Shown: positions 24,181 to 33,846, counted from the first letter of the stretch. The stretch: 39,151 nt of DNA from Actinomadura sp. 6K520 (GCF_004349245.1 NZ_SMLC01000062.1:1-39151), one strand, 5' to 3'. Numbers and translations: made by a program. Notes: generated from the sequence alone by a model not told the origin.

Positions 24181-24196
24181 TGTGACCTTACTCACA
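24181..24196. promoter_or_regulatory. Perfect CRP-type palindrome
   Basis: TGTGA, CCTTAC, TCACA matches the CRP consensus TGTGA-N6-TCACA in both arms, and the minus-strand reading also fits the GTG-N6-GNCAC motif known for Streptomyces Crp. It is in the leader of the transglycosylase gene, about 70 bp before its TTGACA box. CRP control of a cell-wall resuscitation gene (rpfA) is established in mycobacteria. Confidence 0.65.
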
Positions 24197-24262
24197 TACA
24201 CACGATGCGAGGTTTCCCGATCACCCTGTGTGGAGAACCGAGGAGCCCTGTCCCCGGCACGA

Positions 24263-24294
24263 CGGACCCCCGGCGGCCGTCCGCCGGGGGTCCG
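24263..24294 (-). terminator. Strong terminator after phoH2
   Basis: Arms 24263-24276 and 24281-24294 form a perfect 14-bp stem (CGGACCCCCGGCGG on the left) with a CCGT loop. It starts 20 bp after the phoH2 stop on the minus strand and separates that transcript from the transglycosylase leader. Confidence 0.85.
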
Positions 24295-24313
24295 CGGAAA
24301 CCTCCCGGGCGCC

Positions 24314-25681
24314 TCAGCCGCCGACGTCGCCGAGCATGTCGGTGACCAGGGCGGCGATCGGCGACCGCTCCGACCGCGTCAGCGTCACGTGCGCGAACAG
24401 CGGGTGGCCCTTGAGCCGTTCCACCACCGCCGCGACGCCGTCGTGCCGGCCGACCCGCAGGTTGTCGCGCTGCGCCACGTCATGGGTCAGCACGACCCGC
24501 GACCCCGCGCCGATCCGCGACAGGACGGTCAGCAGGACGCCGCGCTCCAGCGACTGCGCCTCGTCGACGATCACGAACGCGTCGTGCAGCGAGCGCCCGC
24601 GGATGTGCGTGAGCGGCAGGACCTCCAGCATGTCCCGGTCCACGACCTCGTCGATGACCTCCGGGGTCGTCACCGCCGACAGCGTGTCGTAGACGGCCTG
24701 CCCCCACGGCGACATCTTCTCGTTCTCCGTGCCCGGCAGGTAGCCGAGCTCCTGCCCGCCGACCGCGTACAGGGGGCGGAACACCACCACCTTGCGGTGC
24801 CGCCGCCGCTCCATCACGGCCTCCAGCCCCGCGCACAGGGCGAGCGCCGACTTGCCCGTGCCGGCCCGCCCGCCGAGCGAGACGATGCCGACGTCCTCGT
24901 CCATCAGCAGGTCGAGCGCGATCCGCTGCTCGGCGGACCGGCCGCGCAGCCCGAACACCTCGCGGTCGCCGCGCACCAGCTTCACGGACTTGTCCGGCTG
25001 CGTCCGGCCGAGCGCCGAGCCCTTCTCCGACAGCAGCCGCAGGCCGGTGTGGCACGGCAGGTCCCGCGCCTCCGCCATGTCCGCGCTGCCCGTCTCGAAC
25101 ATCTCCTCCACGAGGCTCGCGGGCACCTCCAGCTCGCGCATCCCGGTCCAGCCGGACTCCACGACCGCCAGCTCCGCCCGGTACTCCTCGGCGGCCAGGC
25201 CGACGGCGGACGCCTTCACCCGCATCGGCAGGTCCTTGGAGACCAGGACGACGTCGCTGCCCTCGTGGGCCAGCCACGCCGCCACCGACAGGATCCGGGT
25301 GTCGTTGTCGCCGAGGCGGAACCCGTCCGGGAGCACGCTGGGGTCGGAGTGGTTCAGCTCGACGCGGAGCGTTCCACCCTGGTCGCCGAGCGGCCCCTCG
25401 ACCGCCACGGGCTCGTCCAGCCGCCCGTGCCGCAGCCGGAGGTCGTCGAGCGTGCGCAGCGCCTGCCGGGCGAAGTAGCCGAGCTCGGGGTGGTGACGCT
25501 TCCCCTCCAGCTCGGAGATGACGACGATGGGGAGTACGACCTCGTGCTCGGCGAACCGGGTCATCGCCCCCGGGTCGGCGAGCAGGACGCTGGTGTCGAG
25601 GACGTACGTGCGCCGGTCCGGAACGTTCGTCCCGGAGGTGTTCCCGGAGGTGCCAGGACGGCGCGCGGAGGTTGTGGCCAC
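24314..25681 (-). CDS. phoH2: PIN-PhoH fusion protein (PhoH2)
   Basis: A 455-residue fusion of an N-terminal PIN-type ribonuclease (about 24-175) and a C-terminal PhoH ATPase (about 235-455). PIN acidic residues are D29 (YVLDTS), E57 (ISELEG), D125/D127 (LGDNDTRIL) and D150 (SKDLPMR). The PhoH domain has Walker A GGRAGTGKSA (270-279) and Walker B FVIVDEAQ (D373, E374). Mycobacterial PhoH2 is an RNA helicase and ribonuclease. GTG 25681 has GGGAGATCGA directly upstream. It lies 96 bp downstream of the Z-prenyl synthase gene on the same strand and is followed by a strong terminator. No antitoxin-like small gene precedes it. Confidence 0.94.
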   Translation of the reverse strand: MATTSARRPGTSGNTSGTNVPDRRTYVLDTSVLLADPGAMTRFAEHEVVLPIVVISELEGKRHHPELGYFARQALRTLDDLRLRHGRLDEPVAVEGPLGDQGGTLRVELNHSDPSVLPDGFRLGDNDTRILSVAAWLAHEGSDVVLVSKDLPMRVKASAVGLAAEEYRAELAVVESGWTGMRELEVPASLVEEMFETGSADMAEARDLPCHTGLRLLSEKGSALGRTQPDKSVKLVRGDREVFGLRGRSAEQRIALDLLMDEDVGIVSLGGRAGTGKSALALCAGLEAVMERRRHRKVVVFRPLYAVGGQELGYLPGTENEKMSPWGQAVYDTLSAVTTPEVIDEVVDRDMLEVLPLTHIRGRSLHDAFVIVDEAQSLERGVLLTVLSRIGAGSRVVLTHDVAQRDNLRVGRHDGVAAVVERLKGHPLFAHVTLTRSERSPIAALVTDMLGDVGG

Positions 25682-25777
25682 TCGATCTCCCTGATCATGG
25701 GGATGTACCGGTGACGCGCAGGCGGCCTGGGGCCGGTGGTCGAAGGCAGACCGGAATACGGATCGGAAGGCCGGCCG

Positions 25778-26665
25778 TCAGGTGCCGTAGCGCCGGTGCC
25801 GCGCGGCGTACGAGCGCATGGCCCGGAGGAAGTCGACCTTGCGGAAGTCCGGCCAGTGGACCTCGCAGAAGTGGAACTCCGAGTGGGCGCTCTGCCAGAG
25901 CATGAAGCCGGAGAGACGCTGCTCCCCCGAGGTGCGGATGACCAGGTCCGGATCCGGCTGGCCGCGCGTGTAGAGATGCTCCGCGATGTGCTCCACGTCG
26001 AGGGACTCGGCGAGTTCCTCGATGCTGGTGCCCCGACTCGCCTGCTCGATGAGCAGTGAGCGCACCGCATCAGCGATCTCACGCCTACCCCCATACCCAA
26101 CGGCGACGTTCACAATCAGCCCGGGAACCCCTGATGTGGCCTCACCCGCGTCTTTGAGGACACGGGCCGTCTTATCGGGCAGCAGGTCGAGGGCGCCGAC
26201 GGGCTTGACGTGCCAGCCGTCGGCGGCGAGCTTGCGGACCGTGCTCTCGATGATCTCCAGGAGCGGTTCGAGCTCGGCGGCCGGGCGGTTGAGGTTGTCG
26301 GTGGACAGCAGCCAGAGCGTGACGACCTCGACCCCGGCCTCGGTGCTCCACTGCAGCAGCTCGGAGATCTTCGCGGCGCCGCGCTGGTGCCCGGAGTTGA
26401 CGTCGGCGAGGCCCATCGTCCGGGCCCAGCGGCGGTTCCCGTCCAGGATCACGCCGATGTGCCGGGGCGTGACGTCGCTGGGCAGTTCCGCCTCGACGCG
26501 GCGCTCGTACAGCCGGTAGACGACGTCACGGACGGCCCCGTAGGGGGCACTGCGGCGCAGGGCGGACAGCAGTCGCCCGCCCTCGGAGGGGCGGCGGCGC
26601 ACGCCGTCCCTCCGCGCACCGCGCGGCTGCGCGCCCCGCGGCTTCTCCGTACGCCGAACCCCCAT
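25778..26665 (-). CDS. Isoprenyl transferase (cis-prenyl diphosphate synthase)
   Basis: A 295-residue UppS-family enzyme. The catalytic block ILDGNRRWAR begins at about 73 with the metal-binding D75, and the second block RTSGEQRLSGFMLWQ with SEFHF is intact. Compared with bacterial UppS (about 250 residues) it has a basic N-terminal extension of some 65 residues, probably disordered. The call covers both long- and short-chain enzymes; the synteny with Rv1086 of M. tuberculosis, a Z-farnesyl diphosphate synthase, favours the short-chain type, feeding polyprenyl-phosphate carriers for the cell wall. ATG 26665 has GAAGGGAAG 5 nt upstream and is preferred over the more distal start at 26710. A CATAAT box at 26710-26715 may be its promoter. 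Confidence 0.9.
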   Translation of the reverse strand: MGVRRTEKPRGAQPRGARRDGVRRRPSEGGRLLSALRRSAPYGAVRDVVYRLYERRVEAELPSDVTPRHIGVILDGNRRWARTMGLADVNSGHQRGAAKISELLQWSTEAGVEVVTLWLLSTDNLNRPAAELEPLLEIIESTVRKLAADGWHVKPVGALDLLPDKTARVLKDAGEATSGVPGLIVNVAVGYGGRREIADAVRSLLIEQASRGTSIEELAESLDVEHIAEHLYTRGQPDPDLVIRTSGEQRLSGFMLWQSAHSEFHFCEVHWPDFRKVDFLRAMRSYAARHRRYGT

Positions 26666-26892
26666 GTGGGCTTCCCTTCGAGCGACCGTTCCTGCTGGAA
26701 AGACGCTCAATTATGGCCCGAGGTTCAAACCGGCCACTTTATTCCCCCGAAGACCCGCGAAATCGTGCCGGGTCGCGGGGCGGGACGACGGAAACGGTCG
26801 TGCACTCCGTTTCGCGAAGCGGTGGCCGGGGCGCGGACGGTGCCGCGGCAGGGGATCCGGCGAGGAGATCAGCCGCGGAGATCAGGCGCGGT

Positions 26893-27432
26893 TCAGGCCC
26901 GCGGTCCGGCGGCGCGGGCGCGCTCGACGTGCTGGAGCGCGGTGCGCAGCTCGGAGAGCCACTCGTCGGTGTTCTTGCCGACGAGCCGCACGCACCAGGC
27001 GAGGGCGTCGCTGCGGCTGCGGGCGACCCCGGCGTCGACGAGGGTGTCCAGGACGCGGCGCTCGGGCTGCCGGAGCCGCGTCATGACCGGCACCGACAGC
27101 GTGGTGAACATCTCCCGCTCGCCGCCGCACTCCACGCCCCACGACACCTTGTAGCCGTAGCGCTGCTCGGCCTCGCGGGCGATGGCGATGCGGCGCTCCC
27201 GGGTGTCCTCGCGGAAGCGCTGGATGTGCCCGGCGAGCACGCCGGCGCGCTCCGCCTCGGACGCCTCGGACGCCTCGGACGCCTCCGCGGTGCCCGGCGG
27301 TTCGGGCAGGCGGCCGACGACGCTGACCTCCTCGCGGTCGAGCACGACGTCGGGCGGCCCCGTGAACCACGCCTCGGGGAGCCGTCCGGAGAACCAGCCG
27401 CGCAGCTGCTCCGCCGCTTCACTCGTATGCAT
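26893..27432 (-). CDS. Conserved actinobacterial protein with ribbon-helix-helix-like C-terminus
   Basis: A 179-residue soluble protein. The N-terminal half contains LRGWFSGRLPEAWFTGPPDV and DREEVSVVGRL. An acidic EASEASEASEAE repeat follows, then a helical segment IQRFREDTRERRIAIAREAE and KVSWGVECGG. The last third, PERRVLDTLVDAGVARSRSD followed by ALAWCVRLVGKN, has the spacing of a CopG-type ribbon-helix-helix module. The protein resembles an uncharacterised family I recall from Streptomyces. ATG 27432 is 7 nt after a TAATTT box and has no ribosome-binding site, so it is probably leaderless. A palindrome covers that promoter, which fits autoregulation. The DNA-binding role is inferred. Confidence 0.75.
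   Translation of the reverse strand: MHTSEAAEQLRGWFSGRLPEAWFTGPPDVVLDREEVSVVGRLPEPPGTAEASEASEASEAERAGVLAGHIQRFREDTRERRIAIAREAEQRYGYKVSWGVECGGEREMFTTLSVPVMTRLRQPERRVLDTLVDAGVARSRSDALAWCVRLVGKNTDEWLSELRTALQHVERARAAGPRA
27254..27289. repeat. 9-bp tandem repeat in coding sequence
   Basis: GCCTCGGAC occurs three times in perfect tandem (27254-27280), followed by a partial fourth copy. It encodes the SEA repeats of the ribbon-helix-helix-like protein. In-frame copy number is likely to vary between strains. Confidence 0.8.
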
Positions 27433-27446
27433 GTAATCAAAATTAC
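27433..27446. promoter_or_regulatory. Palindromic operator over a leaderless promoter
   Basis: GTAAT, four bases, ATTAC (minus-strand reading GTAATTTTGATTAC) lies directly against the start codon of the ribbon-helix-helix-like gene and contains its TAATTT -10 box (27440-27445). It is strikingly A+T-rich for this genome. A bound protein here would block RNA polymerase. Confidence 0.6.
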
Positions 27447-27528
27447 AAGGCAACCGGGCGCGGGGCCAGCGTTTCCTCGACCGACATTCGGGATCTCGCG
27501 GAGCGCCGGGCGTCCGCGGGCGGGCGCT

Positions 27529-28710
27529 CTACCGGTGCCGGGAGCCGACCAGCTTGGGGCTGACGCGGACGGCGCCGCGCATGTTGCGGGTGTAGACGTC
27601 CTGGACCTGCACCACGGTGCCCCTGCGCGGCGCGGCGATCATCTTGCCCTTGCCCAGGTAGAGGGCGATGTGCGAGATGTAGCCCGGCGCGGTCGGGTCG
27701 TTCGCCCAGATCAGCATGTCGCCCGGCTCGGCCTTGCTGTAGGGGATGACCCAGCCCGTCCGCGCCTGGTCGGCCGCCACGCGCGGGAGGCGTATCCCGG
27801 CCTTGGCGAAGGCGTACTGCATGAGGCCGGAGCAGTCGTAGCCGCCCTCCGCTTCGGACTCGCCGCCCCACACGTACGGCCAGCCGAGCCGCGTGTAGGC
27901 CGCCTGGATCACCGTCCGCACCTGCTTGGCGGTCATGACCTGCCCGTTGGCGTCGGGTATCGCACCGGTCTGCGGGAAGTCGATCTCGGGATTGACCGCG
28001 ACCGCCTTGGCGCCCTTCGGCAGCGCCTTGCGGACCTTCTTGATGAACGTCTTCGGCTCGGTCTTCGGGACGCTGATCAGCATCGCGTTACCGCTGGGCA
28101 TGCCGAGCGCCCGCGCCGCGTCGCGGGAGATGACCGCGTCGACGTCGCTGACGCCCATCGTCGCGTACGCGCCGACGCGCAGCCGCGACTGCTCCCGCTT
28201 GCCGCCGACGGGGATGCGGCTGCCGAGCTCGACGCCGCCGTCGTTGCCCATGGTGAACGAGATCGCGACGTCGCCGGACGCCACGTTGCGCCACAGCGCG
28301 TCCGACTTGGCGGTGGGCTTCGGCGTGTAGTTGCGGAACGTGGACGGGTCGACGCCCATCAGCCCGACCTGCTTGCCGGCGACCATGCCCTGGACGGCGT
28401 CCACGACCTCGACGCCCTTCACGCCCTTGGCGCCGCGGACCTTCTCCACCAGCCCGGCGGGCAGCGTGGAGGGCGCGGCCACCATGACGTGCGGGGTGAG
28501 CCGCTTGCCCAGGGGCGCCACCGCCGACGGCGACACGCTCATGCTCCCGGACGCGGCCACATAGCGGGCCCGCTGCTCACCTCGCGCGGAGTCGGCGGGG
28601 CCGTCGCCGCCGCGCACCACGAGGACCGTGATGTTGGCGGCCAGGGTGGTGACGACGGAAACGCCGATGATCGTCGGTAGCACCCGGCGGTTCGGCTTTC
28701 CCACTGCCAC
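27529..28710 (-). CDS. NlpC/P60 peptidase with MacB-like extracellular domain
   Basis: A 393-residue envelope protein. A membrane anchor or uncleaved signal spans about 11-32. Residues 70-240 look like the periplasmic core of MacB/FtsX-type ABC permeases (GLMGVDPSTFRNYTP, VASGDVAISF, ELGSRIPVGG, RVGAYATMGVSDVDAVISRD). The C-terminal NlpC/P60 domain (260-393) has the catalytic cysteine C293 in GGYDCSGLMQYAF, histidine H347 in GYISHIALYLG and the closing MIAAPRRG block. Such domains cleave peptidoglycan stem peptides. GTG 28710 has GAGGGAGT next to it. It stands alone between the ribbon-helix-helix-like gene and yyaL, with about 200 bp upstream. The substrate and any partner are unknown. Confidence 0.88.
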   Translation of the reverse strand: MAVGKPNRRVLPTIIGVSVVTTLAANITVLVVRGGDGPADSARGEQRARYVAASGSMSVSPSAVAPLGKRLTPHVMVAAPSTLPAGLVEKVRGAKGVKGVEVVDAVQGMVAGKQVGLMGVDPSTFRNYTPKPTAKSDALWRNVASGDVAISFTMGNDGGVELGSRIPVGGKREQSRLRVGAYATMGVSDVDAVISRDAARALGMPSGNAMLISVPKTEPKTFIKKVRKALPKGAKAVAVNPEIDFPQTGAIPDANGQVMTAKQVRTVIQAAYTRLGWPYVWGGESEAEGGYDCSGLMQYAFAKAGIRLPRVAADQARTGWVIPYSKAEPGDMLIWANDPTAPGYISHIALYLGKGKMIAAPRRGTVVQVQDVYTRNMRGAVRVSPKLVGSRHR

Positions 28711-28909
28711 ACTCCCTCGACGGTCGCCCCGCGAACAGACCCGGCTTGGAAACGACTATGGCTCAGATGGCGGGTCACCGTCCAGATACCCGGCGGGTCC
28801 CCTGCCACCCTCGGCCGCGTCGCCACGGTGGGTCAGCTTCACCCCAGCTACTCAGTGGTAACACCAAGCGGCGGCGAGATCAACGTCACAGTGCCACAAA
28901 AGTAGACTT

Positions 28910-30895
<1,986 letters not shown>

Positions 30896-30955
30896 GACAC
30901 CGATCCTGCCCGATCCGGCCGCCGCCTCACTCTCCGGCCGGGCCCGGCCGCCCCG

Positions 30956-32314
30956 TCAGGTGGTGAGGTCGTGGAGGGCGGGTTCCAGGGCTCGGTGGAA
31001 GGTGGGGTAGGCGTAGATCATTTCGCGGAGGGTGGCGGTGGGGGTCTCGGCGTGCACGGCCACGGTCAGGGCGCCGAGGATCTCGCCGCCCGAAGGGCCC
31101 ACGGCGGTGGCGCCGACCAGGGTGCCCCACTCCGTGTGCTCGATGAGTTTGATGAAGCCGTCGTTGCCGACCTTCTGGATGAAGCCGCGGGCCGAGTCGG
31201 AGAGCCGAGCCGTGCCGGTGCGGACGGGAAGGTTCTGGTCGCGGGCCTGGGCCTCGGTGAGGCCGACGGACGCGATCTCCGGGTCGGTGAAGGTGACGCG
31301 GGGGACCGCCCGGTAGTCGGCGGGCGCGCCCTCCTCGCCGAGGATGTCGCGGACGGCGATGGCCGACTGGTACATGGAGACATGGGTGAACTGGCCCATG
31401 CCGGTGATGTCGCCGACCGCCCAGACGCCCTCGGCGGCACGCATGTGGCCGTCGACCTGGATCTGGCGGGCGTCCTCGTCCAGGCCGACGTTCTCCAGGC
31501 CGAGGCCCTTGAGGTTGGGGCGGCGGCCGGTCGCCACTAGGAGGCGCTCGGCGGAGAGGGGTTCGCCGTCGAGGTCCATGGTGAACTCGCCGTTCTCGTG
31601 GGTGACGGCCGTCACCTTCACGTCGGTGCGGACGCCGATGCCCTCGCGCTCGAAGACCTCGCGGAGGAGGGCGCCGGACTCGGGCTCCTCGTTGAGGAGG
31701 AGTCGGCCGGCGGCCTCGACCACGGTGACGCGGCAGTCGAAGCGGGAGAACACCTGCGCCATCTCGACGCCCACGACGCCGCCGCCGAGGACGATGAGCG
31801 ACTCGGGCGCCCGCGTGGCCTGGACGGCCTCGCGGTTCGTCCAGTACGGGGTGCCGGCGAGGCCGTCGATGGGCGGGGCGGTCGGGCTCGTGCCGGTGTT
31901 GAGGACGATGCCGCGGCGGGCGCGGAACACGCGGTCGTGCACCGTGACCTCGCCGGGGCCGGTGATGCGGCCCTCGCCGCGGACGAGTTCGGCGCCCTTC
32001 CCGGTGAGCCGGTCGGCGGCGACCTTGTCGTCCCAGGAGTCGGTCGCCTCGTCGCGGATCCGGGCCGCGACCGGCGCCCAGTCCGGACGGACGGACGACT
32101 CGCCCGCCATCCCCGTCACGCGGCCGCCCTCGGCGAGGAGCCCGGCCGCGCGCACCATCATCTTCGTGGGGACGCAGGCGTAGTACGGGCACTCCCCGCC
32201 GACCAGCCGCGACTCCACGGCGGCGACGGACAGGCCCGCCTCGGCCAGCCTCCCCGCCGCGTCCTCTCCACCCGGGCCAAGACCGATCACCACGACATCG
32301 ACTTCGTCAGCCAT
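30956..32314 (-). CDS. FAD/NAD(P)-dependent disulfide oxidoreductase
   Basis: A 452-residue two-dinucleotide-binding flavoprotein of the lipoamide dehydrogenase/mercuric reductase group. The FAD motif VIGLGPGGEDAA is at 9-20, the redox pair CPYYAC at C42-C47, the NAD(P) motif VLGGGVVGVE near 175, and the second FAD motif WAVGDITGMG near 300. In place of the usual HAHPTLSE near the C-terminus it has YAYPTFHR (434-441), so both the catalytic histidine and its glutamate partner are missing. It may be a quinone, small-disulfide or other reductase rather than a dehydrogenase. ATG 32314 has AGGAG 7 nt upstream and overlaps the end of rnz by 8 bp, so the two are coupled. Confidence 0.88.
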   Translation of the reverse strand: MADEVDVVVIGLGPGGEDAAGRLAEAGLSVAAVESRLVGGECPYYACVPTKMMVRAAGLLAEGGRVTGMAGESSVRPDWAPVAARIRDEATDSWDDKVAADRLTGKGAELVRGEGRITGPGEVTVHDRVFRARRGIVLNTGTSPTAPPIDGLAGTPYWTNREAVQATRAPESLIVLGGGVVGVEMAQVFSRFDCRVTVVEAAGRLLLNEEPESGALLREVFEREGIGVRTDVKVTAVTHENGEFTMDLDGEPLSAERLLVATGRRPNLKGLGLENVGLDEDARQIQVDGHMRAAEGVWAVGDITGMGQFTHVSMYQSAIAVRDILGEEGAPADYRAVPRVTFTDPEIASVGLTEAQARDQNLPVRTGTARLSDSARGFIQKVGNDGFIKLIEHTEWGTLVGATAVGPSGGEILGALTVAVHAETPTATLREMIYAYPTFHRALEPALHDLTT

Positions 32315-33275
32315 GCACTGACTCCTGCCCACGTTCCCGCCCGGTTAGGCGGCGCGGCGGCAGCGGGATCCGATCAAGGTCATGGACGAGGGTGATCTCG
32401 CCGCCGAACACGGCGGACGCCTCGTCCAGGAAGCGGTGCTCGTCCTCGACGCGGTACCGCTCGGAGAAGTGCGTCAGCACCAGGTGCCGGACACCCGCCT
32501 CCGCGGCGACCGCCGCCGCCTGGGCCGAGGTGAGGTGGCCGTACTCGGTGGCGAGGGCGGCGTCCTCGTGCAGGAAGGTCGACTCGATGACGAGCATGTC
32601 CACCCCGTCCGCCAGCTCGCGCACACCGTCGCAGAGCCGGGTGTCCATGACGAACGCGACCTTCTGGCCGGGACGGGCGACGCTGCACTCCTCCAGCGTG
32701 ACCGTCCGGCCGCCGGGAGCGGTGACCCGGCCCTCCTCCTGGAGCCGGCGGACCAGCGGGCCCCGCACGCCCCGCGCGGCGAGTTCGGCGGGCAGCATCG
32801 TCCGGCCGCCGGGCTCCTCCAGCCGGTATCCGTAAGCCTCGACGGGGTGGGAGAGCCTGCGCGCGAGGAGGGTGAACGGGGCGTCGCCGGTGTCGAGCGT
32901 CATCCGCTCGCCCGAGACGGGCCGTTCCCGGATGACGCCGGTGTCGCGGAAGACGGCCGCGTGCCGCAGCCGATCCCAGTACTCGCGGCCGCTCGCGGGG
33001 AACGCCGCGTCCACCGGGTGCTCGACGCCGTCGCGGGCGATGCGCTGGACGACGCCGGGGACGCCGAGGCAGTGGTCGCCGTGGAAGTGGGTCACGCAGA
33101 TCCACGTGATGTCGTTCGCCGCGACCCCGGCGCGGGTCATCTGCCGCTGCGTCCCCTCCCCCGGGTCGAAGAGGACGCCGCGGCCGTCCCAGCGCAGCAG
33201 GTAGCCGTTGTGGTTGCGGGCCTTGGTGGGCACCGCGCTGGCGGAGCCGAGGACGATCAGATCGCGAACCGACAT
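32307..33275 (-). CDS. rnz: Ribonuclease Z
   Basis: A 322-residue metallo-beta-lactamase-fold endonuclease that removes the 3' trailer of tRNA precursors. The metal motif THFHGDH lies at 62-68 with H63, H65, D67 and H68; later ligands are the aspartate in FVMDTRLCDG and the histidine in LTHFSERY. LSHPVEAYGYRLEEP is the family's exosite-side block. ATG 33275 gives the usual beginning MSVRDLIVLGSASAVPT; an upstream frame extension is not conserved-looking. No clear ribosome-binding site is seen. It overlaps the flavoprotein gene by 8 bp and is divergent from the split-barrel flavoenzyme gene across 85 bp. Confidence 0.94.
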   Translation of the reverse strand: MSVRDLIVLGSASAVPTKARNHNGYLLRWDGRGVLFDPGEGTQRQMTRAGVAANDITWICVTHFHGDHCLGVPGVVQRIARDGVEHPVDAAFPASGREYWDRLRHAAVFRDTGVIRERPVSGERMTLDTGDAPFTLLARRLSHPVEAYGYRLEEPGGRTMLPAELAARGVRGPLVRRLQEEGRVTAPGGRTVTLEECSVARPGQKVAFVMDTRLCDGVRELADGVDMLVIESTFLHEDAALATEYGHLTSAQAAAVAAEAGVRHLVLTHFSERYRVEDEHRFLDEASAVFGGEITLVHDLDRIPLPPRRLTGRERGQESVHG

Positions 33276-33360
33276 GGACCCATGGTGCCGGGTGCGATGG
33301 CCGGAAAGCGCCTGGTTATCCTGTGCCCGTCGCAGGCGAGCAAGCGTTAGGGAGGCCCCG

Positions 33361-33840
33361 TTGGCCGGGAGCAGCAAGCGCGAGAAGATCAAGATGACGC
33401 CGGACGAGGTGGCGTCCTACCTCGCCGACAACCACAAGGTCCAGGTCGCCACGGTCGGGAAGGACGGCGAGCCGCACCTGGTGACGATGTTCTACGCGCT
33501 GCTCGACGGCAAGATCGCCTTCACCACGTACAAGGCGTCGCAGAAGGTGCTGAACCTGCGCCGCGATCCCACCATGACGTGCCTGGTCGAGGACGGCGCG
33601 GAGTACAACGAGCTGCGCGGCGTCGCCCTCTACGGCCGCGGCCTCGTCATCGAGGACCCCGAGCCCAGGAGCAAGGTCGGCATGGTCGTCGGCTCCCGGA
33701 TGGCGGGGCTGCCCGTCCCGGAGATGGGCGCGCCGGTCGATCCCGTCATCGCCGAGGGCATCGAGCAGGCGCTCGCCAAGCGCGTCCTCATCGTCATGGA
33801 CCCCGACCGCGTGGTCAGCTGGGACCACCGCAAGGCATGA
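33361..33840 (+). CDS. Split-barrel flavin/F420-dependent enzyme (PPOX class)
   Basis: A 159-residue pyridoxamine 5'-phosphate oxidase-like protein. The fold is marked by VQVATVGKDGEPHLVTMFYA, then KIAFTTYKASQKVLNLRRDP and LVEDGAEYNELRGVALYGRG, the pattern of actinobacterial F420-binding or flavin-binding split barrels. The start is placed at TTG 33361, which has AGGGAGG at ideal spacing; the first ATG in frame (33394) has none and would trim 11 residues. A TATCCT box about 40 nt upstream may be its -10. It is convergent with the TPR gene, with only 6 bp between the two stop codons. The substrate is unknown. Confidence 0.85.
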   Translation: MAGSSKREKIKMTPDEVASYLADNHKVQVATVGKDGEPHLVTMFYALLDGKIAFTTYKASQKVLNLRRDPTMTCLVEDGAEYNELRGVALYGRGLVIEDPEPRSKVGMVVGSRMAGLPVPEMGAPVDPVIAEGIEQALAKRVLIVMDPDRVVSWDHRKA

Positions 33841-33846
33841 TCCCGG

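Larger units (their letters stand above)
23931..24262 (-). other. Long leader of the transglycosylase gene
   Basis: More than 300 bp without a convincing gene. Read on the minus strand it contains, in order, a CRP-type palindrome, a small hairpin (AGGGGA, AGA, TCCCCT at about 24145-24159), a TTGACA -35-like box, and a GC-rich run into the start codon. A second frame starting at GTG 24052 runs through the region but looks like a shadow. I searched it for a c-di-AMP (ydaO) riboswitch, which often precedes such genes, and did not find the conserved blocks. Confidence 0.5.

Noticed and set aside
23931..24262. ydaO riboswitch before the transglycosylase gene
   Set aside because: None of the conserved single-stranded blocks could be found in the leader.
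24314..25681. PIN-PhoH as a toxin-antitoxin module
   Set aside because: No small antitoxin-like gene lies directly upstream on the same strand; the 96-bp gap holds no frame.
26666..26892. Possible gene or RNA between the Z-prenyl synthase and the ribbon-helix-helix-like gene
   Set aside because: No frame with a start and ribosome-binding site was found. A CCGTTTCG/CGAAGCGG palindrome is present but short and without loop space.
28711..28909. Possible c-di-AMP (ydaO) riboswitch before the NlpC/P60 gene
   Set aside because: GGGGTGAA and GGGGACCC blocks are present on the minus strand, but in the wrong order, and the CCGAACCCGxCAGCT block is missing.
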